Assembly (NCBI GenBank): GCA_039720395.1
Contig: CM077831.1
Span: forward strand, 12,305,803 to 12,369,802
Source of the DNA: Liquidambar formosana
Lineage: Eukaryota > Streptophyta > Magnoliopsida > Saxifragales > Altingiaceae
Length of the DNA stretch: 64,000 nt
Reading direction: 5' to 3'
The translations under genes and the position numbers were made by a program. Shown piece after piece: positions 29,249 through 41,348 of the stretch (its first letter is position 1; the number at the start of each line of letters is the position of its first letter). Under the pieces are notes generated by a model. That model was not told the origin of the DNA and searched no databases. It saw nothing but the letters and a program-made list of their open reading frames with translations.

Positions 29249-32200
29249 TGTGGACCCCAGAAATGGTTAGGGCCCACAGGAGGGTTTAAAAGTCGCCAAT
29301 CTGTGGACCCAGGAAAAGAGGGCCCACGAATGGGTTTGGAAAAAGAAAGGAGTCGCCACCTTATTTTTTAAAGGAAACAAGGAAAACCCTAAAAACGGTT
29401 TTGTTTTAGGAAAACAAAAGATTGACTCCATATTTAAAAATGGAAAGGCAAATAATCTTTTGGAAACCAGAGAATTCGGGGATTCGGAGGCTAAGTTACG
29501 ATATGGGAAGGTTCTAGGCAAAGCCTATAGGCACCCATATCGCCCTAAACGGTCTCTTAATTTAATTGGGCTAAATCAAAGTCTTAATCACACATAAATC
29601 AACAGTTATCATCACAAGACAGCATGCATATCATTCATTCATTCATCCATATAATCATGTAAATCAAAGAAAAAACAGAAAAAAGAAGGAGGGGGAGAAA
29701 ACCTAGGATACTTAGTATCCTAGGGCGGACTTGAACATCACGAAGAGCGCCTACGTACCATGTATGGAAATACATGGATCAAAGTCCACGTAGTTCGAAA
29801 GGGAATAGGGTTATAACCTAATCAAGGCCTATGGTAAACCCTAAGTTTCCTTTCAAGTAAAACATGGTAAGTTTCCAAAATAAATGATTCTCAAAAGATT
29901 TTTGGTAAAATATGGAATTTTGATAAAAGATGGAAACTTTGATTTAAAAGGTATTTTTTATTGAAAGGATACTATAGGAATCGCCATATTCCCCTATTAG
30001 GAAACAACCCTAGGGGGAAGAAAGGGAAAGTTTCAAAGAAAGGAAAGAAGGGTGAATTGGGGCACCCTCATACCCTACTTACCTTTAGCAAAAGCAACCT
30101 GTCAAAGTAACCACCCTATTGCATAGGGCAATTACCTTATTTGTAAGATTTCATCTCACAATAGCCAAAATAACCACCCCACATTGGTGGGGTAGTTGCA
30201 CCTGTTGTACCTGTCAAAGCACCTGCAATTTCCATGCAAACATACCAAAAGTACCAACCAAACAAGCTAGATTCCAAATCAAGCCATTATCATGCCCAAA
30301 CATGGGCTAACACATGCTCAAAATATCATATCAAGGACAAATAACAGATCTGGACAGAATTGAAATAAGGCTTAAAATCAACCACAAGTCATGCAACAAC
30401 ATGAATCATAAGCTAACTGAAACCCTAATTCAACCCTACATGCAATGACATGCAAAAACCCTAAAATCACCTATATGAATGCTAGAAATATCATAGTTAT
30501 CAAATATGCAGCACATATATATCAACTATGAAGAAAACACAAAGAAAAACCCTAAGCTATCATGCTATATGCAACTTTCCTAATACAAGGATGAATGAAA
30601 CCCTAGAATCACAATTGTGCTCAAAATCACATAAAATAACTCTAAATCATGCAAAGCCCATCATAGACATCATGCTAATCATGCATATTAATCAATAGAA
30701 GCATCAACACATGATAAAAACACAAGCTTGCACATGAAATATAGCTATTCTAAGTAAAAACCTAATTTCAGCACAAGAGAAACCCTAGAATTGCAAACAT
30801 GCATTAAATCACATGGAACAGCATCCTAGCATACTAAACAGCCCACAAATATTATACTAATCATGCATACTAACTAATAGAAATAGCAAAACACAACAGA
30901 AACACAAACTTTAATATGCAAAAGAGTTATTTCATGCAGAAAACCGTTTTAAGCACCTAAGAAACCCTAAAGTCCCAAACATGCAGTAAATCACATGGAA
31001 TAACATCCTAGCATACTAAACAGCCCACAAACATGATCCTAAACATGCATGGAAGCAACAAGACGTGATAAAAACACAAGCTCTAATATACCAAAGAGTT
31101 ATTTCATGCAGAAAACCATTTTAAGCACCTAAGAAACCCTAAAGTCCCAAACATGCAGTAAATCACATGGAATAACATCCTAGCATACTAAACAGCCCAC
31201 AAACATGATCCTAAACATGCATGGAAGCAACAAGACGTGATAAAAACACAAGCTCTAATATACCAAAGAGTTATTTCATGCAGAAAACCATTTTAAGCAC
31301 CTAAGAAACCCTAAAGTCCCAAACATACAGTAAATCACATGGAATAACATCCTAGCATACTAAACAGCCCACAAATATGATCCTAAACATGCATACATAC
31401 CAATGGAAGTAACAAGACATGATAAAAACACAAGCTTTGATATGCAATCATCCTACTCTATGCAAAACCCTAACTTTAAAAGAGAGAAGAGGAGGAAGGG
31501 AGGCATACCTATGGTGAAGTATCCTTTTGCTGCTGTAGGGAGTCCTCCTTCTCTTGTGTACTGCTGGGAATTCCTTCCTTCAAGCCTTCAAGCAATGCTC
31601 CAGTCCTCCTTCAAGCTTTCTCTTACACTCTCTCACTCAAAGTTTAGGTTAAACTACCCTAAGGATGGCTGCCATAGCCTCCAAGTCTCACACAAAGTGC
31701 CTCAAAAGTCTCCCCTATTGCTGAAGTATAAGGGGGTATTTATAGGGATTGAGGGGAAACCCTCAATGGTTGGGATTAAAACCCTAGGGATTGATCCAAG
31801 GGCTCTTAGAGGTTACCTTGGGGCTCAAGTAGGTCAAAAAGGGCTGAAATTAGGGTTAAATGGCGGCCAAAGGCGAGCAAATCCGAGAAAATAGGGTGGG
31901 AGCCGCGTCAAGGCTCAAAAAAGGAAAGTGGCTCGGGTGACCACCTGGGGCTGGGCGGCTAGCAGCCTGGGCCCAGGCGGCTAGCCGCCCAGGCCTAGGT
32001 GGTCACCCGAGGCCATGTCAGCTTCAGCCCAAATTTGACCCTTTCGGCTTCCAAATGTGTTTCAGGGTTCAATTTAACTCCGATTTTGACGAAACGAAAG
32101 CCAAAACGACCGTGTTTCGAAGGGGAATGTAATTTGAGTCACTTGAGGGCGAGAAACCCTAGCCATGGCTGCATGGTTGGGCCCTACAAAGGTAGTTAAC

Positions 32201-32726
32201 CGCTATGCCTCACCATCGCTTAGCTTAGGTATGCACATAGGGTCGCACCGAATGCTTTCCAATTCGAAATTCAACCTCCCTAAACACATTTGGGGATGAA
32301 ATTAAGACCAATTAAGGTCAAATGAGTAGTCATAGAGTGAAAATCATGAGCCAATTCGAGCTAACCCGAAGTAGGTCTTTTAGCCAACTTGAGCCTTGCT
32401 GAGCCATTCTAATCCCGAACCTCCAATTCATCGAATTGGTCCCACAAATACCTCAAATACAACCATATGAACTCCAATTGGCAACTTGGAGATCATTTCA
32501 AGGTCAAATGGAAAGTTTGTGATCAAAAAGACAATTATGCCCCTCAAGTCACAAAAGTTCTAATTAACCCTCGAGATCAACTCCAAATCGAACCAAAATT
32601 CATAGACACCATCCTTAGGACCCTAGAAACTCAATGCAAAAGACTAGACTCAAAAAAGGAAACAAAAAGACACATGCAATGACAAACCCTAGCTAAGGTG
32701 ACAGGTGGCAAAAATGGGGTGTGACA
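29249..32726 (-). repeat. E1 5' LTR
   Basis: Same length as the 3' LTR (3478 bp) and differing at five positions by eye. It drives the genomic RNA: TATA at 31737-31744 and palindrome module at 31932-32011. The U5 end holds a duplicated unit: a second LTR-end-like TGTGGACCC at 29302 preceded by AGTCGCCA at 29291. Confidence 0.95.
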
Positions 32727-32731
32727 GTGTC
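32727..32731. repeat. Target-site duplication of E1, right copy (GTGTC)
   Basis: Directly follows the LTR end TGACA; pairs with 11604-11608. After it the Copia B LTR resumes. Confidence 0.95.
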
Positions 32732-33227
32732 TCAGGTCTAAGGATTACTTGTACCACTATAACATTGAGAAACTGATTGACAGGCAGGTTAAAAATCCAT
32801 TCAGTTTATCTCAAATCTTTGGTCACATTCAGTGTACCTATTCTATTAACAGGCACCCACCTGTTGGTTGTAGTGTCTCCACACAAATAGCTTGAGACCA
32901 GCTATCCTCCTATAGAGTCAACCTAACAAGTGCTAGTCCTATGGTTCATTACTGTCCATCATAGTGAACCTTCAACTAGGAATGATTTAGGAGTTTAGTA
33001 CAGAGATATATTTACAGTCTCATAATTACAACTCTTTGTAATTCAATATTCTCAACTCTAACTCCTTGGACATATTATGTAAATATAAATGATGCATACA
33101 AACATAATAGAATAAGCCCTTTTATTAAATCAATAATAAATGTGACATACATAAATGAAATCAAATGATTGTTCCTTTATCCCTAAACAATCATCTCTAT
33201 GATTGGCTCTAGGGCATAACTCTAACA
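32732..33227 (-). repeat. Copia B 3' LTR, proximal part
   Basis: Continues the LTR interrupted at 11608 and ends ...GGGCATAACTCTAACA at 33227. The next bases, ATCTCCCACTTGC, are the complement of the copia polypurine tract GCAAGTGGGAGAT. Confidence 0.85.
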
Positions 33228-33295
33228 ATCTCCCACTTGCACTATAGCCAATCCACAATGTATCTAATACCCATTTCCTGTCTGTGGTGATCCAA

Positions 33296-36200
33296 CTACT
33301 CTTGGGTCATAGCTTTAGTGAAGGGATCTGCTACATTTTCTGTTGTGTGAATCTTCTGTATGCTAATATCACCTCTTCCAATGATCTCTCTAATCACATG
33401 GAATCGACGCTCAATGTGTTTGGACTTTTGATGAGACAGTGGTTCCTTAGCTTGAGCAATAGCCCCGTTGTTGTCACAAAACAATGGCAAGGGCTTCTCA
33501 ATGGCAGGAACTACTCCCAGTTTAGTAATGAACTTCTTTATCCAAACAGCTTCCTTTGTAGCCTCTGATGCAGCAATGTACTCAGCCTCTGTAGTGGAGT
33601 CCGCTGTAACATCCTGTTTACAGCTCCTCCAACTTACAGCTCCACCATTCAAGGTGAAAACATACCCCGATGTTGATTTCCTATCATCATCGTCAGATTG
33701 AAAATCTGAATCCGTATAACCAACCATTTCTAAATTTCTTCCTCCATAGACAAGGAATAGTTCCTTAGTTCTTCTTAAGTACTTAAGGACAGCCTTGACT
33801 GCTTCCCAGTGTTTCACACCTGGGTCTGCCTGATATCTGCTTGTAACACTTACACCAAAAGCGATATCTGGTCTTGTACACAACATGGCATACATTAGAC
33901 TCCCTACTGCAGAAGCATAGGGAATCGTCCTCATGTACGCAATCTCCTCTGGAGTTTTAGGTGCCATGTTTTTAGACAACTTGATTCCATGCCTAACAGG
34001 AATTAGACCTCTTTTGGAATCTTCTAAATTGAACCTTTTCAATATTTTGTCTATGTACAATGATTGGGAGAGACCTAGCATCCTTTTAGATCTATCTCTA
34101 TAGACCTTTATTCCCAGAATATAGGATGCTTCTCCCAAATCTTTCATGGAGAAATTCTGTGAAAGCCACTCTTTCACTTTTGATAACGTTTCTACTTTAT
34201 TCCCGATAAGTAGAATGTCATCAACATATAGGACCAGGAAGGTAATCGCACTCCCACTAACTTTCTTGTACACACATGGTTCATCCATATTCTGTAGGAA
34301 ACCAAACGATTTGATTGCCTCATCGAATCGGATGTTCCAGCTTCTAGAAGCTTGTTTGAGTCCATAAATGGACCGCTGTAGCTTGCACACTTTGTGGTCC
34401 TCACCACTGGATGTAAAACCCTCAGGTTGCTGTATATAAAAGTCTTCCTCAATGTTTCCATTAAGGAAAGCGGTCTTTACATCCATTTGCCATATCTCAT
34501 AATCGTAGTGCGCAGCTATAGCTAACAAGATCCTAATGGACTTAAGCATAGCCACTAGTGAGAAGGTTTCCTCATAGTCAATACCATGTCTTTGTCGGTA
34601 ACCTTTTTCCACTAGCCTAGCCTTGTAGGTCTCTACCTTTCCATCTGAGCCTATCTTCCTTTTGAAGATCCATTTGCAGCCAATAGGTACTATACCTTCT
34701 GGTGGATCAACTAAAGTCCAGACTTTGTTGGAATACATCGAGTCCATTTCAGATTTCATAGCTTCCAGCCATTTGTTCGAATCAATATCCGAAATCGCCT
34801 GTCCGTAAGTAGTAGGGTCATCTGGGTGTTCTCTATCACCAAGGAACAATTCCTCTGCATTATGGTTGAGAAATCCATATCTCTCAGGTGCAACAGATAC
34901 CCTACTCGATCTACGGAGAGGTTGTGGTACATTAGTGGGTTCTGTCTCATCAGGGACAGGGGTGGGATCACTGTCGGTTTGTGTCTCATCAGACAATTCT
35001 TTGAGTTCTATTTTCCTGTTATTGCCTCCTTCTTGAATAAACTCTTTTTCAAGAAAGACTGCAAACTTACTAACAAACACCTTTTGTTCATGAGGATAAT
35101 AGAAATAATATCCTAAACTCTCTTTAGGATATCCCACAAACTTACATTTAATTGATCTTGATTCTAACTTGGTTGCATCATGTGTCTTTACATATGCAGT
35201 GCAACCCCATACCTTAATATGTTTAAGGCTTGGTGCTCTCCCTTTCCATATGTCATACGGTGTCTTAGGGACAGATTTGGTTGGGACTCTGTTCAACAAG
35301 TACGCGGCAGTTTCCAGGGCATGTCCCCAGAAGGACAATGGTAAATCAGTGTAACTCATCATGGACCTAACCATATCCAATAAGGTTCTATTCCTCCTTT
35401 CTGACACACCATTAAGCTGTGGTGTTCCAGGAGGTGTCCATTGAGATAGAATGCCCGCTTGAACAAGATGATCTAAAAACTCACTAGTTAAATATTCTCC
35501 TCCTCGATCTGATCGAAGAGCTTTAATACTTTTACTAGTTTGTTTCTCTACTTCATATCTGAATTCTTTGAACTTTTCAAATGCTTCAGGTTTGTACTTC
35601 ATCAAGTACATATACCCATACCTAGAATAATCATCGGTAAAGGTTATAAAGTAAGAGAAACCTCCACGAGCATGTATGCTCATAGGACCACATACATCAC
35701 TATGTATCAATCCTAATATGTCTACAGCTCTCTCACCGTGACCGGTGAAAGGTGACTTGGTCATTTTACCTAGTAAACAGGATTCACAAGTTGGAAAGGG
35801 CATAGAAACCAATGGACCCAATTGTCCATCCTTACACATCTTGTAAATCCTATTCTCACTGATATGACCTAGTCTCAAGTGCCAGTTATATGCGGAGTTT
35901 TCTTCATCTCTTGTTCTTTTGGGTTTGTTTGCATTCAATTTAGAACTATCATGCTCTATGCAATTAGCATTTGCAATAAAGTTTAGAAAATAAAGGCCAT
36001 TCACATAAACTCCAGAAGTAATGAACTCTTCATTTTTAAATAAAGAACATTTATTCTCCTCAAAAACAAACCTAAATCCTTGTTTAGATAATACTGAAAT
36101 AGAAATAATGTTTCTTATAACTTCTAGAATATAAAGACAGCCTGATAATTCTAAACTACTCCCACTAGGCAAAGTCAAGCAGCAAGTCCCCAAGGCTAAT

Positions 36201-36901
36201 GCAGCAACGTTTGCTCCATTTCCCACTCGTAGGGTTACTTCTCCTTTACTCAGCCTTCTGCTTCCCACTAGGTCCTGCATGGAATTACAAATATGAGAAC
36301 TCGCACCAGAATCTAGTACCCAAGTGGAAGCAGAGCTAACACTCATGTTAGTCTCAAGTATAAGAGCATAATCCATACCTTCCGAAGGTTGGTTCTTCAG
36401 AGTATCTAGATACTCTTGGCAGTTACGTTTCCAATGCCCATCTTTACCGCAGTAAAAACAGATCCCTTTACCTTTCCTCTTCCTTTGGGTACTCTTACCC
36501 TTTCTTATTCCCTTGCCTTTAGGCTTGAGCATAGAATTGGAAGCAGGAACTTCAACCCATTCATCACATTCAAGTAAGAACTCTTTGCCATACAACTCTT
36601 GTATGTGGACAAATATCTCGGGTGCACTTCCCATGGACTCGTATTGCTTCTTAAGCTCAGGACTTAGAGACACCATCATATAGCATCTCGTCATAAGATC
36701 ATCATCCATGCGCTTCTGATAAGCGTCTTTCTCTTGCCGAGTTGCAGCCTCAGTAGGAGCATTGGGAAGTGGACTTTGAAGTGCATAGGTAATATTTTCA
36801 GAATTCAAAACGATTTTTAAATTCCTTAACCAATCAAGATAATTAGGTCCAGTTAAACGGTTGGTTTCCAAAATGTTGGATACCGGGTTGCGGTGAGCCA
36901 T
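33296..36901 (-). CDS. Copia B Gag-Pol polyprotein, 1201 aa, with shortened gag
   Basis: Frame from MAHRNPVSNILETNRLTGPN to a TAG at 33296. Domains in order: gag N-terminus to HIQELYGKEF (about residue 110), zinc knuckle CFYCGKDGHWKRNC (about 145-160), protease WVLDSGASSHIC, integrase zinc site (HLRLGH..CESC) and core (SDVCGP, FTDDYSRYG, DRGGEY, NGVSERRNRTLLD), RT with WQMDVKTAFLNG and LYVDDILLIG, RNase H with YTDSDFQSD and STTEAEYIA, ending VADPFTKAMTQE. Gag goes almost directly from ELYG to the basic linker; related elements have roughly 100-150 more residues there, so it is internally deleted but in frame. After the TAG, the same frame reads LDHHRQEMGIRYIVDWL to another stop, so the RNase H tail is probably cut. 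Confidence 0.9.
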   Translation of the reverse strand: MAHRNPVSNILETNRLTGPNYLDWLRNLKIVLNSENITYALQSPLPNAPTEAATRQEKDAYQKRMDDDLMTRCYMMVSLSPELKKQYESMGSAPEIFVHIQELYGKEFLLECDEWVEVPASNSMLKPKGKGIRKGKSTQRKRKGKGICFYCGKDGHWKRNCQEYLDTLKNQPSEGMDYALILETNMSVSSASTWVLDSGASSHICNSMQDLVGSRRLSKGEVTLRVGNGANVAALALGTCCLTLPSGSSLELSGCLYILEVIRNIISISVLSKQGFRFVFEENKCSLFKNEEFITSGVYVNGLYFLNFIANANCIEHDSSKLNANKPKRTRDEENSAYNWHLRLGHISENRIYKMCKDGQLGPLVSMPFPTCESCLLGKMTKSPFTGHGERAVDILGLIHSDVCGPMSIHARGGFSYFITFTDDYSRYGYMYLMKYKPEAFEKFKEFRYEVEKQTSKSIKALRSDRGGEYLTSEFLDHLVQAGILSQWTPPGTPQLNGVSERRNRTLLDMVRSMMSYTDLPLSFWGHALETAAYLLNRVPTKSVPKTPYDIWKGRAPSLKHIKVWGCTAYVKTHDATKLESRSIKCKFVGYPKESLGYYFYYPHEQKVFVSKFAVFLEKEFIQEGGNNRKIELKELSDETQTDSDPTPVPDETEPTNVPQPLRRSSRVSVAPERYGFLNHNAEELFLGDREHPDDPTTYGQAISDIDSNKWLEAMKSEMDSMYSNKVWTLVDPPEGIVPIGCKWIFKRKIGSDGKVETYKARLVEKGYRQRHGIDYEETFSLVAMLKSIRILLAIAAHYDYEIWQMDVKTAFLNGNIEEDFYIQQPEGFTSSGEDHKVCKLQRSIYGLKQASRSWNIRFDEAIKSFGFLQNMDEPCVYKKVSGSAITFLVLYVDDILLIGNKVETLSKVKEWLSQNFSMKDLGEASYILGIKVYRDRSKRMLGLSQSLYIDKILKRFNLEDSKRGLIPVRHGIKLSKNMAPKTPEEIAYMRTIPYASAVGSLMYAMLCTRPDIAFGVSVTSRYQADPGVKHWEAVKAVLKYLRRTKELFLVYGGRNLEMVGYTDSDFQSDDDDRKSTSGYVFTLNGGAVSWRSCKQDVTADSTTEAEYIAASEATKEAVWIKKFITKLGVVPAIEKPLPLFCDNNGAIAQAKEPLSHQKSKHIERRFHVIREIIGRGDISIQKIHTTENVADPFTKAMTQE

Positions 36902-38046
36902 TACGGTGATCTACATACAGAAAATTAAACAGAAAATTAGATTTCATTTTTAATCCATAATGATCGGGTCTTTAATCATATGGTACCTCCCACTATTTTA
37001 TCAAATTCCATACACCCTCTAATGGAATTCGGGAATCTCATTCCTAATGGGGATTGGGGTCCCACTGTGACCTAGAAGCCTCACATGTTAGTTTCTTGAC
37101 TTCTAACCCACAGTAAGAAGACAACTCTTTGTCTATTGCTTCATACGCAAATTCCAATCGTTTTGCCTCTAGGGTACATACTCCTCACATGTTAGTTTCT
37201 TGGAATACTTCCCTAGTTAAGTTAAGCCCATCATTCACACATGTATATTTCACCAAATATATACCTCACATGTTAGTTTCTTGGTATATACCAGCTTAGG
37301 CACCCCATGATATCTACATATGTGATAGTTTCAAGTAATGTCTTTAATATGGGTAGCTCCTACATGTCTGCAGCCAGGTACCCACATTAAGGGACGTTAG
37401 ATGATCCTATAATGATGGAAGACAATGAAGAATCCATTCCCTAATGTATTCTCCATTTTCAACTTAATATTAAAATAGAGGGGTTTTTAAGGGTCTCATC
37501 AAATTAACATACATCTCATGCATATAAATAAAAATTGAACAGCATAAAATAATAATAATCCACTTATCGATATTAGTCCCTAAGAAGAGACATATAACGA
37601 TCTATGGATTTGGAGCTATCACTATTAATCTCATTAAAAGCTCCCACTATGATGATTATGGACTTTGAGAGAATTCAATCCAAGCCAATAGATTGAATCC
37701 AAGGTCTAAGGTGGGTGTAGGTGATCGTAAAATAACACATTCGAAACATGCATGCTGTCTTGAAACACTTCTCTAAGCTTTCAAGTCCTTCAATCTGCTC
37801 CCTTGGCTTGATGGTCTCCACCATTGGCTTGTTGGGCTCTATCATGCTCCTTTGGGTCCACCGTGCTCCTTAGTGCGCTCTCGATTACATAACATTTACA
37901 TAATTTAAAGAAAAGGATACATAAGGGGAATGTGGGGTACATAAGAGAATGATAGAGAGAGAGGGAGAGGGAAGGTGGCATACAAGCCCCAAATAAATTA
38001 CATCACCTTAATTAAATTACAACTCTTGTAAATAATAACATCCCAT
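36902..38046 (-). other. Copia B leader with a threefold hairpin-loop motif
   Basis: Noncoding leader. CTCACATGTTAGTTTCTTG occurs unchanged near 37080, 37184 and 37265. Two copies sit in loops with different stems (TAGAAG/CTTCTA within ACTGTG/CACAGT for the first; TATATAC/GTATATA for the third). No copia PBS (complement of TGGTATCAGAG) or 5' LTR is found before E2 starts at 38047. Confidence 0.7.
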
Positions 38047-41000
38047 TGTGGACCCCAGAAATGGTTAGGGCCCACAGGAGGGTTTAAAAGTCGCCAATCT
38101 GTGGACCCAGGAAAAGAGGGCCCACGAATGGGTTTGGAAAAAGAAAGGAGTTGCCACCTTATTTTTTAAAGGAAACAAGGAAAACCCTAAAAACGGTTTT
38201 GTTTTAGGAAAACAAAAGATTGACTCCATATTTAAAAATGGAAAGGCAAATGATCTTTTGGAAACCAGAGAATTCGGGGATTCAGAGGCTAAGTTACGAT
38301 ATGGGAAGGTTCTAGGCAAAGCCTATAGGCACCCATATCGCCCTAAACGGTCTCTTAATTTAATTGGGCTAAATCAAAGTCTTAATCACACATAAATCAA
38401 CAGTTATCATCACAAGACAGCATGCATATCATTCATTCATTCATCCATATAATCATGTAAATCAAAGAAAAAAACAGAAAAAAGAAGGAGGGGGAGAAAA
38501 CCTAGGATACTTAGTATCCTAGGGCGGACTTGAACATCACGAAGAGCGCCTACGTACCATGTATGGAAATACATGGATCAAAGTCCACGTAGTTCGAAAG
38601 GGAATAGGGTTATAACCTAATCAAGGCCTATGGTAAACCCTAAGTTTCCTTTCAAGTAAAACATGGTAAGTTTCCAAAAATAAATGATTCTCAAAAGATT
38701 TTTGGTAAATATGGAATTTGATAACAAGAATGGAAACTTTGATTTAAAAGGTATCTTTTATTGAAAGGAAACTATAGAATCTACCATACCCCTCTATTAG
38801 GAAACAACCCTAGGGGGGGAGAAAAGGAAAGTTTCAAAGGAAGGAAAGAAGGGTGAATTGGGGCACCCTCACACCCTACTTACCTTTAGCAAAAGCAACC
38901 TGTCAAAATAACCACCCTATTGCATAGGGTAATTTGCAAGATTTCATCTCGCAATAGCCAAAAGAACCACCCCACATTGGTGGGGTAGTTGCACCTGTTG
39001 TACCTGTCAAAACACTTGCAATTTCCATGCAAAACATACCAAAAATACCAACCAAACAAGCTAGATTCCAAATCAAGCCATTATCATGCCCAAACATGGG
39101 CTAACACATGCTCAAAATATCATATCAAGGACAAATAACAGATCTGGACAGAATTGAAATAAGGTTTAAAATCAACCACAAGTCATGCAACAACATGAAT
39201 CATAAGCTAACTGAAACCCTAATTCAACCCTACATGCAATGACATGCAAAAAACCCTAAAATCAACTATATGAATGCTAGAAATATCATAGTTATCAAAT
39301 ATGCAGCACATATATGTCAACTATGAAGAAAACACAAGAAAAAACCCTAAGCTATCATGCTATATGCTACTTTCCTAATACAAGGATGAATGAAACCCTG
39401 GAATCGCAATTGTGCTCAAAATCACATAAAATAACTCTAAATCATGCAAAGCCCATCATAGACATCATGCTAATCATGCATATTAATCAATAGAAGCATC
39501 AACACATGATAAAAACACAAGCTTGCACATGAAATATAGCTATTCTAAGTAAAAACCTAATTTCAGCACAAGAGAAACCCTAGAATTGCAAACATGCATT
39601 AAATCACATGGAACAGCATCCTAGCATACTAAACAGCCCACAAATATTATACTAATCATGCATACTAACTAATAGAAATAGCAAAACACAACAAAAACAC
39701 AAACTTTAATATGCAAAAGAGTTATTTCATGCAGAAAACCGTTTTAAGCACCTAAGAAACCCTAAAGTCCCAAACATGCAGTAAATCACATGGAATAACA
39801 TCCTAGCATACTAAACAGCCCACAAACATGATCCTAAACATGCATGGAAGCAACAAGACGTGATAAAAACACAAGCTCTAATATACCAAAGAGTTATTTC
39901 ATGCAGAAAACCATTTTAAGCACCTAAGAAACCCTAAAGTCCCAAACATGCAGTAAATCACATGGAATAACATCCTAGCATACTAAACAGCCCACAAATA
40001 TGATCCTAAACATGCATACATACCAATGGAAGCAACAAGACATGATAAAAACACAAGCTTTGATATGCAATCATCCTACTCTATGCAAAACCCTAACTTT
40101 AAAAGAGAGAAGAGGAGGAAGGGAGGCATACCTATGGTGAAGTATCCTTTTGCTGCTGTAGGGAGTCCTCCTTCTCTTGTGTACTGCTGGGAATTCCTTC
40201 CTTCAAGCCTTCAAGCAATGCTCCAGTCCTCCTTCAAGCTTTCTCTCACACTCTCTCACTCAAAGTTTAGGTTAAACTACCCTAAGGATGGCTGCCATAG
40301 CCTCCAAGTCTCACACAAAGTGCCTCAAAAGTCTCCCTTATTGCTGAAGTATAAGGGGGTATTTATAGGGATTGAGGGGAAACCCTCAATGGTTGGGATT
40401 AAAACCCTAGGGATTGATCCAAGGGCTCTTAGAGGTTACCTTGGGGCTCAAGTAGGTCAAAAAGGGCTGAAATTAGGGTTAAATGGCGGCCAAAGGCGAG
40501 CAAATCCGAGAAAATAGGGTGGGAGCCGCGTCAAGGCTCAAAAAAGGAAAGTGGCTCGGGTGACCACCTGGGGCTGGGCGGCTAGCAGCCTGGGCCCAGG
40601 CGGCTAGCCGCCCAGGCCTAGGTGGTCACCCGAGGCCATGTCAGCATCAGCCCAAATTTGACCCTTTCGGCTTCCAAATGTGTTTCAGGGTTCAATTTAA
40701 CTCCGATTTTGACGAAACGAAAGCCAAAACGACCGTGTTTCGAAGGGGAATGTAATTTGAGTCACTTGAGGGCGAGAAACCCTAGCCATGGCTGCATGGT
40801 TGGGCCCTACAAAGGTAGTTAACCGCTATGCCTCACCATCGCTTAGCTTAGGTATGCACATAGGGTCGCACCGAATGCTTTCCAATTCGAAATTCAACCT
40901 CCCTAAACACATTTGGGGATGAAATTAAGACCAATTAAGGTCAAATGAGTAGTCATAGAGTGAAAATCATGAGCCAATTCGAGCTAACCCGAAGTAGGTC

Positions 41001-41348
41001 TTTTAGCCAACTTGAGCCTTGCTGAGCCATTCTAATCCCGAACCTCCAATTCATCGAATTGGTCCCACAAATACCTCAAATACAACCATATGAACTCCAA
41101 TTGGCAACTTGGAGATCATTTCAAGGTCAAATGGAAAGTTTGTGATCAAAAAGACAATTATGCCCCTCAAGTCACAAAAGTTCTAATTAACCCTCGAGAT
41201 CAACTCCAAATCGAACCAAAATTCATAGACACCATCCTTAGGACCCTAGAAACTCAATGCAAAAGACTAGACTCAAAAAGGAAACAAAAAGACACATGCA
41301 ATGACAAACCCTAGCTAAGGTGACAGGTGGCAAAAATGGGGTGTGACA
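38047..41348 (-). repeat. E2 left LTR (3' LTR)
   Basis: TGTGGACCCCAG...GGGGTGTGACA. It lacks one 172-bp tandem unit compared with E1. Palindrome module at 40555-40634, TATA at 40360-40367. PPT follows at 41349-41366. Confidence 0.9.

Larger units (their letters stand above)
11609..32726 (-). mobile_element. E1: complete, very young Tat/Ogre-like gypsy retrotransposon (21,118 bp)
   Basis: Two 3478-bp LTRs (11609-15086 and 29249-32726) flank an internal region with PBS, gag-protease, RT/RNaseH/aRNaseH/integrase, two antisense cargo genes, a hairpin-rich 3' UTR and PPT. A 5-bp TSD is intact. By eye the LTRs differ at five sites: G/T at 29294 against 11654, C/T near 13770, A/G near 13896, C/T near 13984 and T/C near 14266. 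Dual RNase H, large size and the gap between gag-protease and RT fit the Tat/Ogre lineage. Gag, pol and the cargo are open, but RT lacks four conserved residues and the last PMD exon has a frame change. Confidence 0.95.
10450..38046 (-). mobile_element. Copia B: Ty1/copia element, split by E1, right end lost at E2
   Basis: Copia B lies in the E0 integrase. Its 3' LTR is 10450-11608 plus 32732-33227 (1655 bp without E1 and its duplicate target site). In element sense it starts TGTTAGAGTTATGCCC after the purine tract GCAAGTGGGAGAT and ends TTCCCAACA. Pol follows at 33296-36901 and a noncoding leader at 36902-38046. No 5' LTR and no copia PBS are found to the right. CAAAG (10445-10449) would be the left target-site copy. 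Confidence 0.85.
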
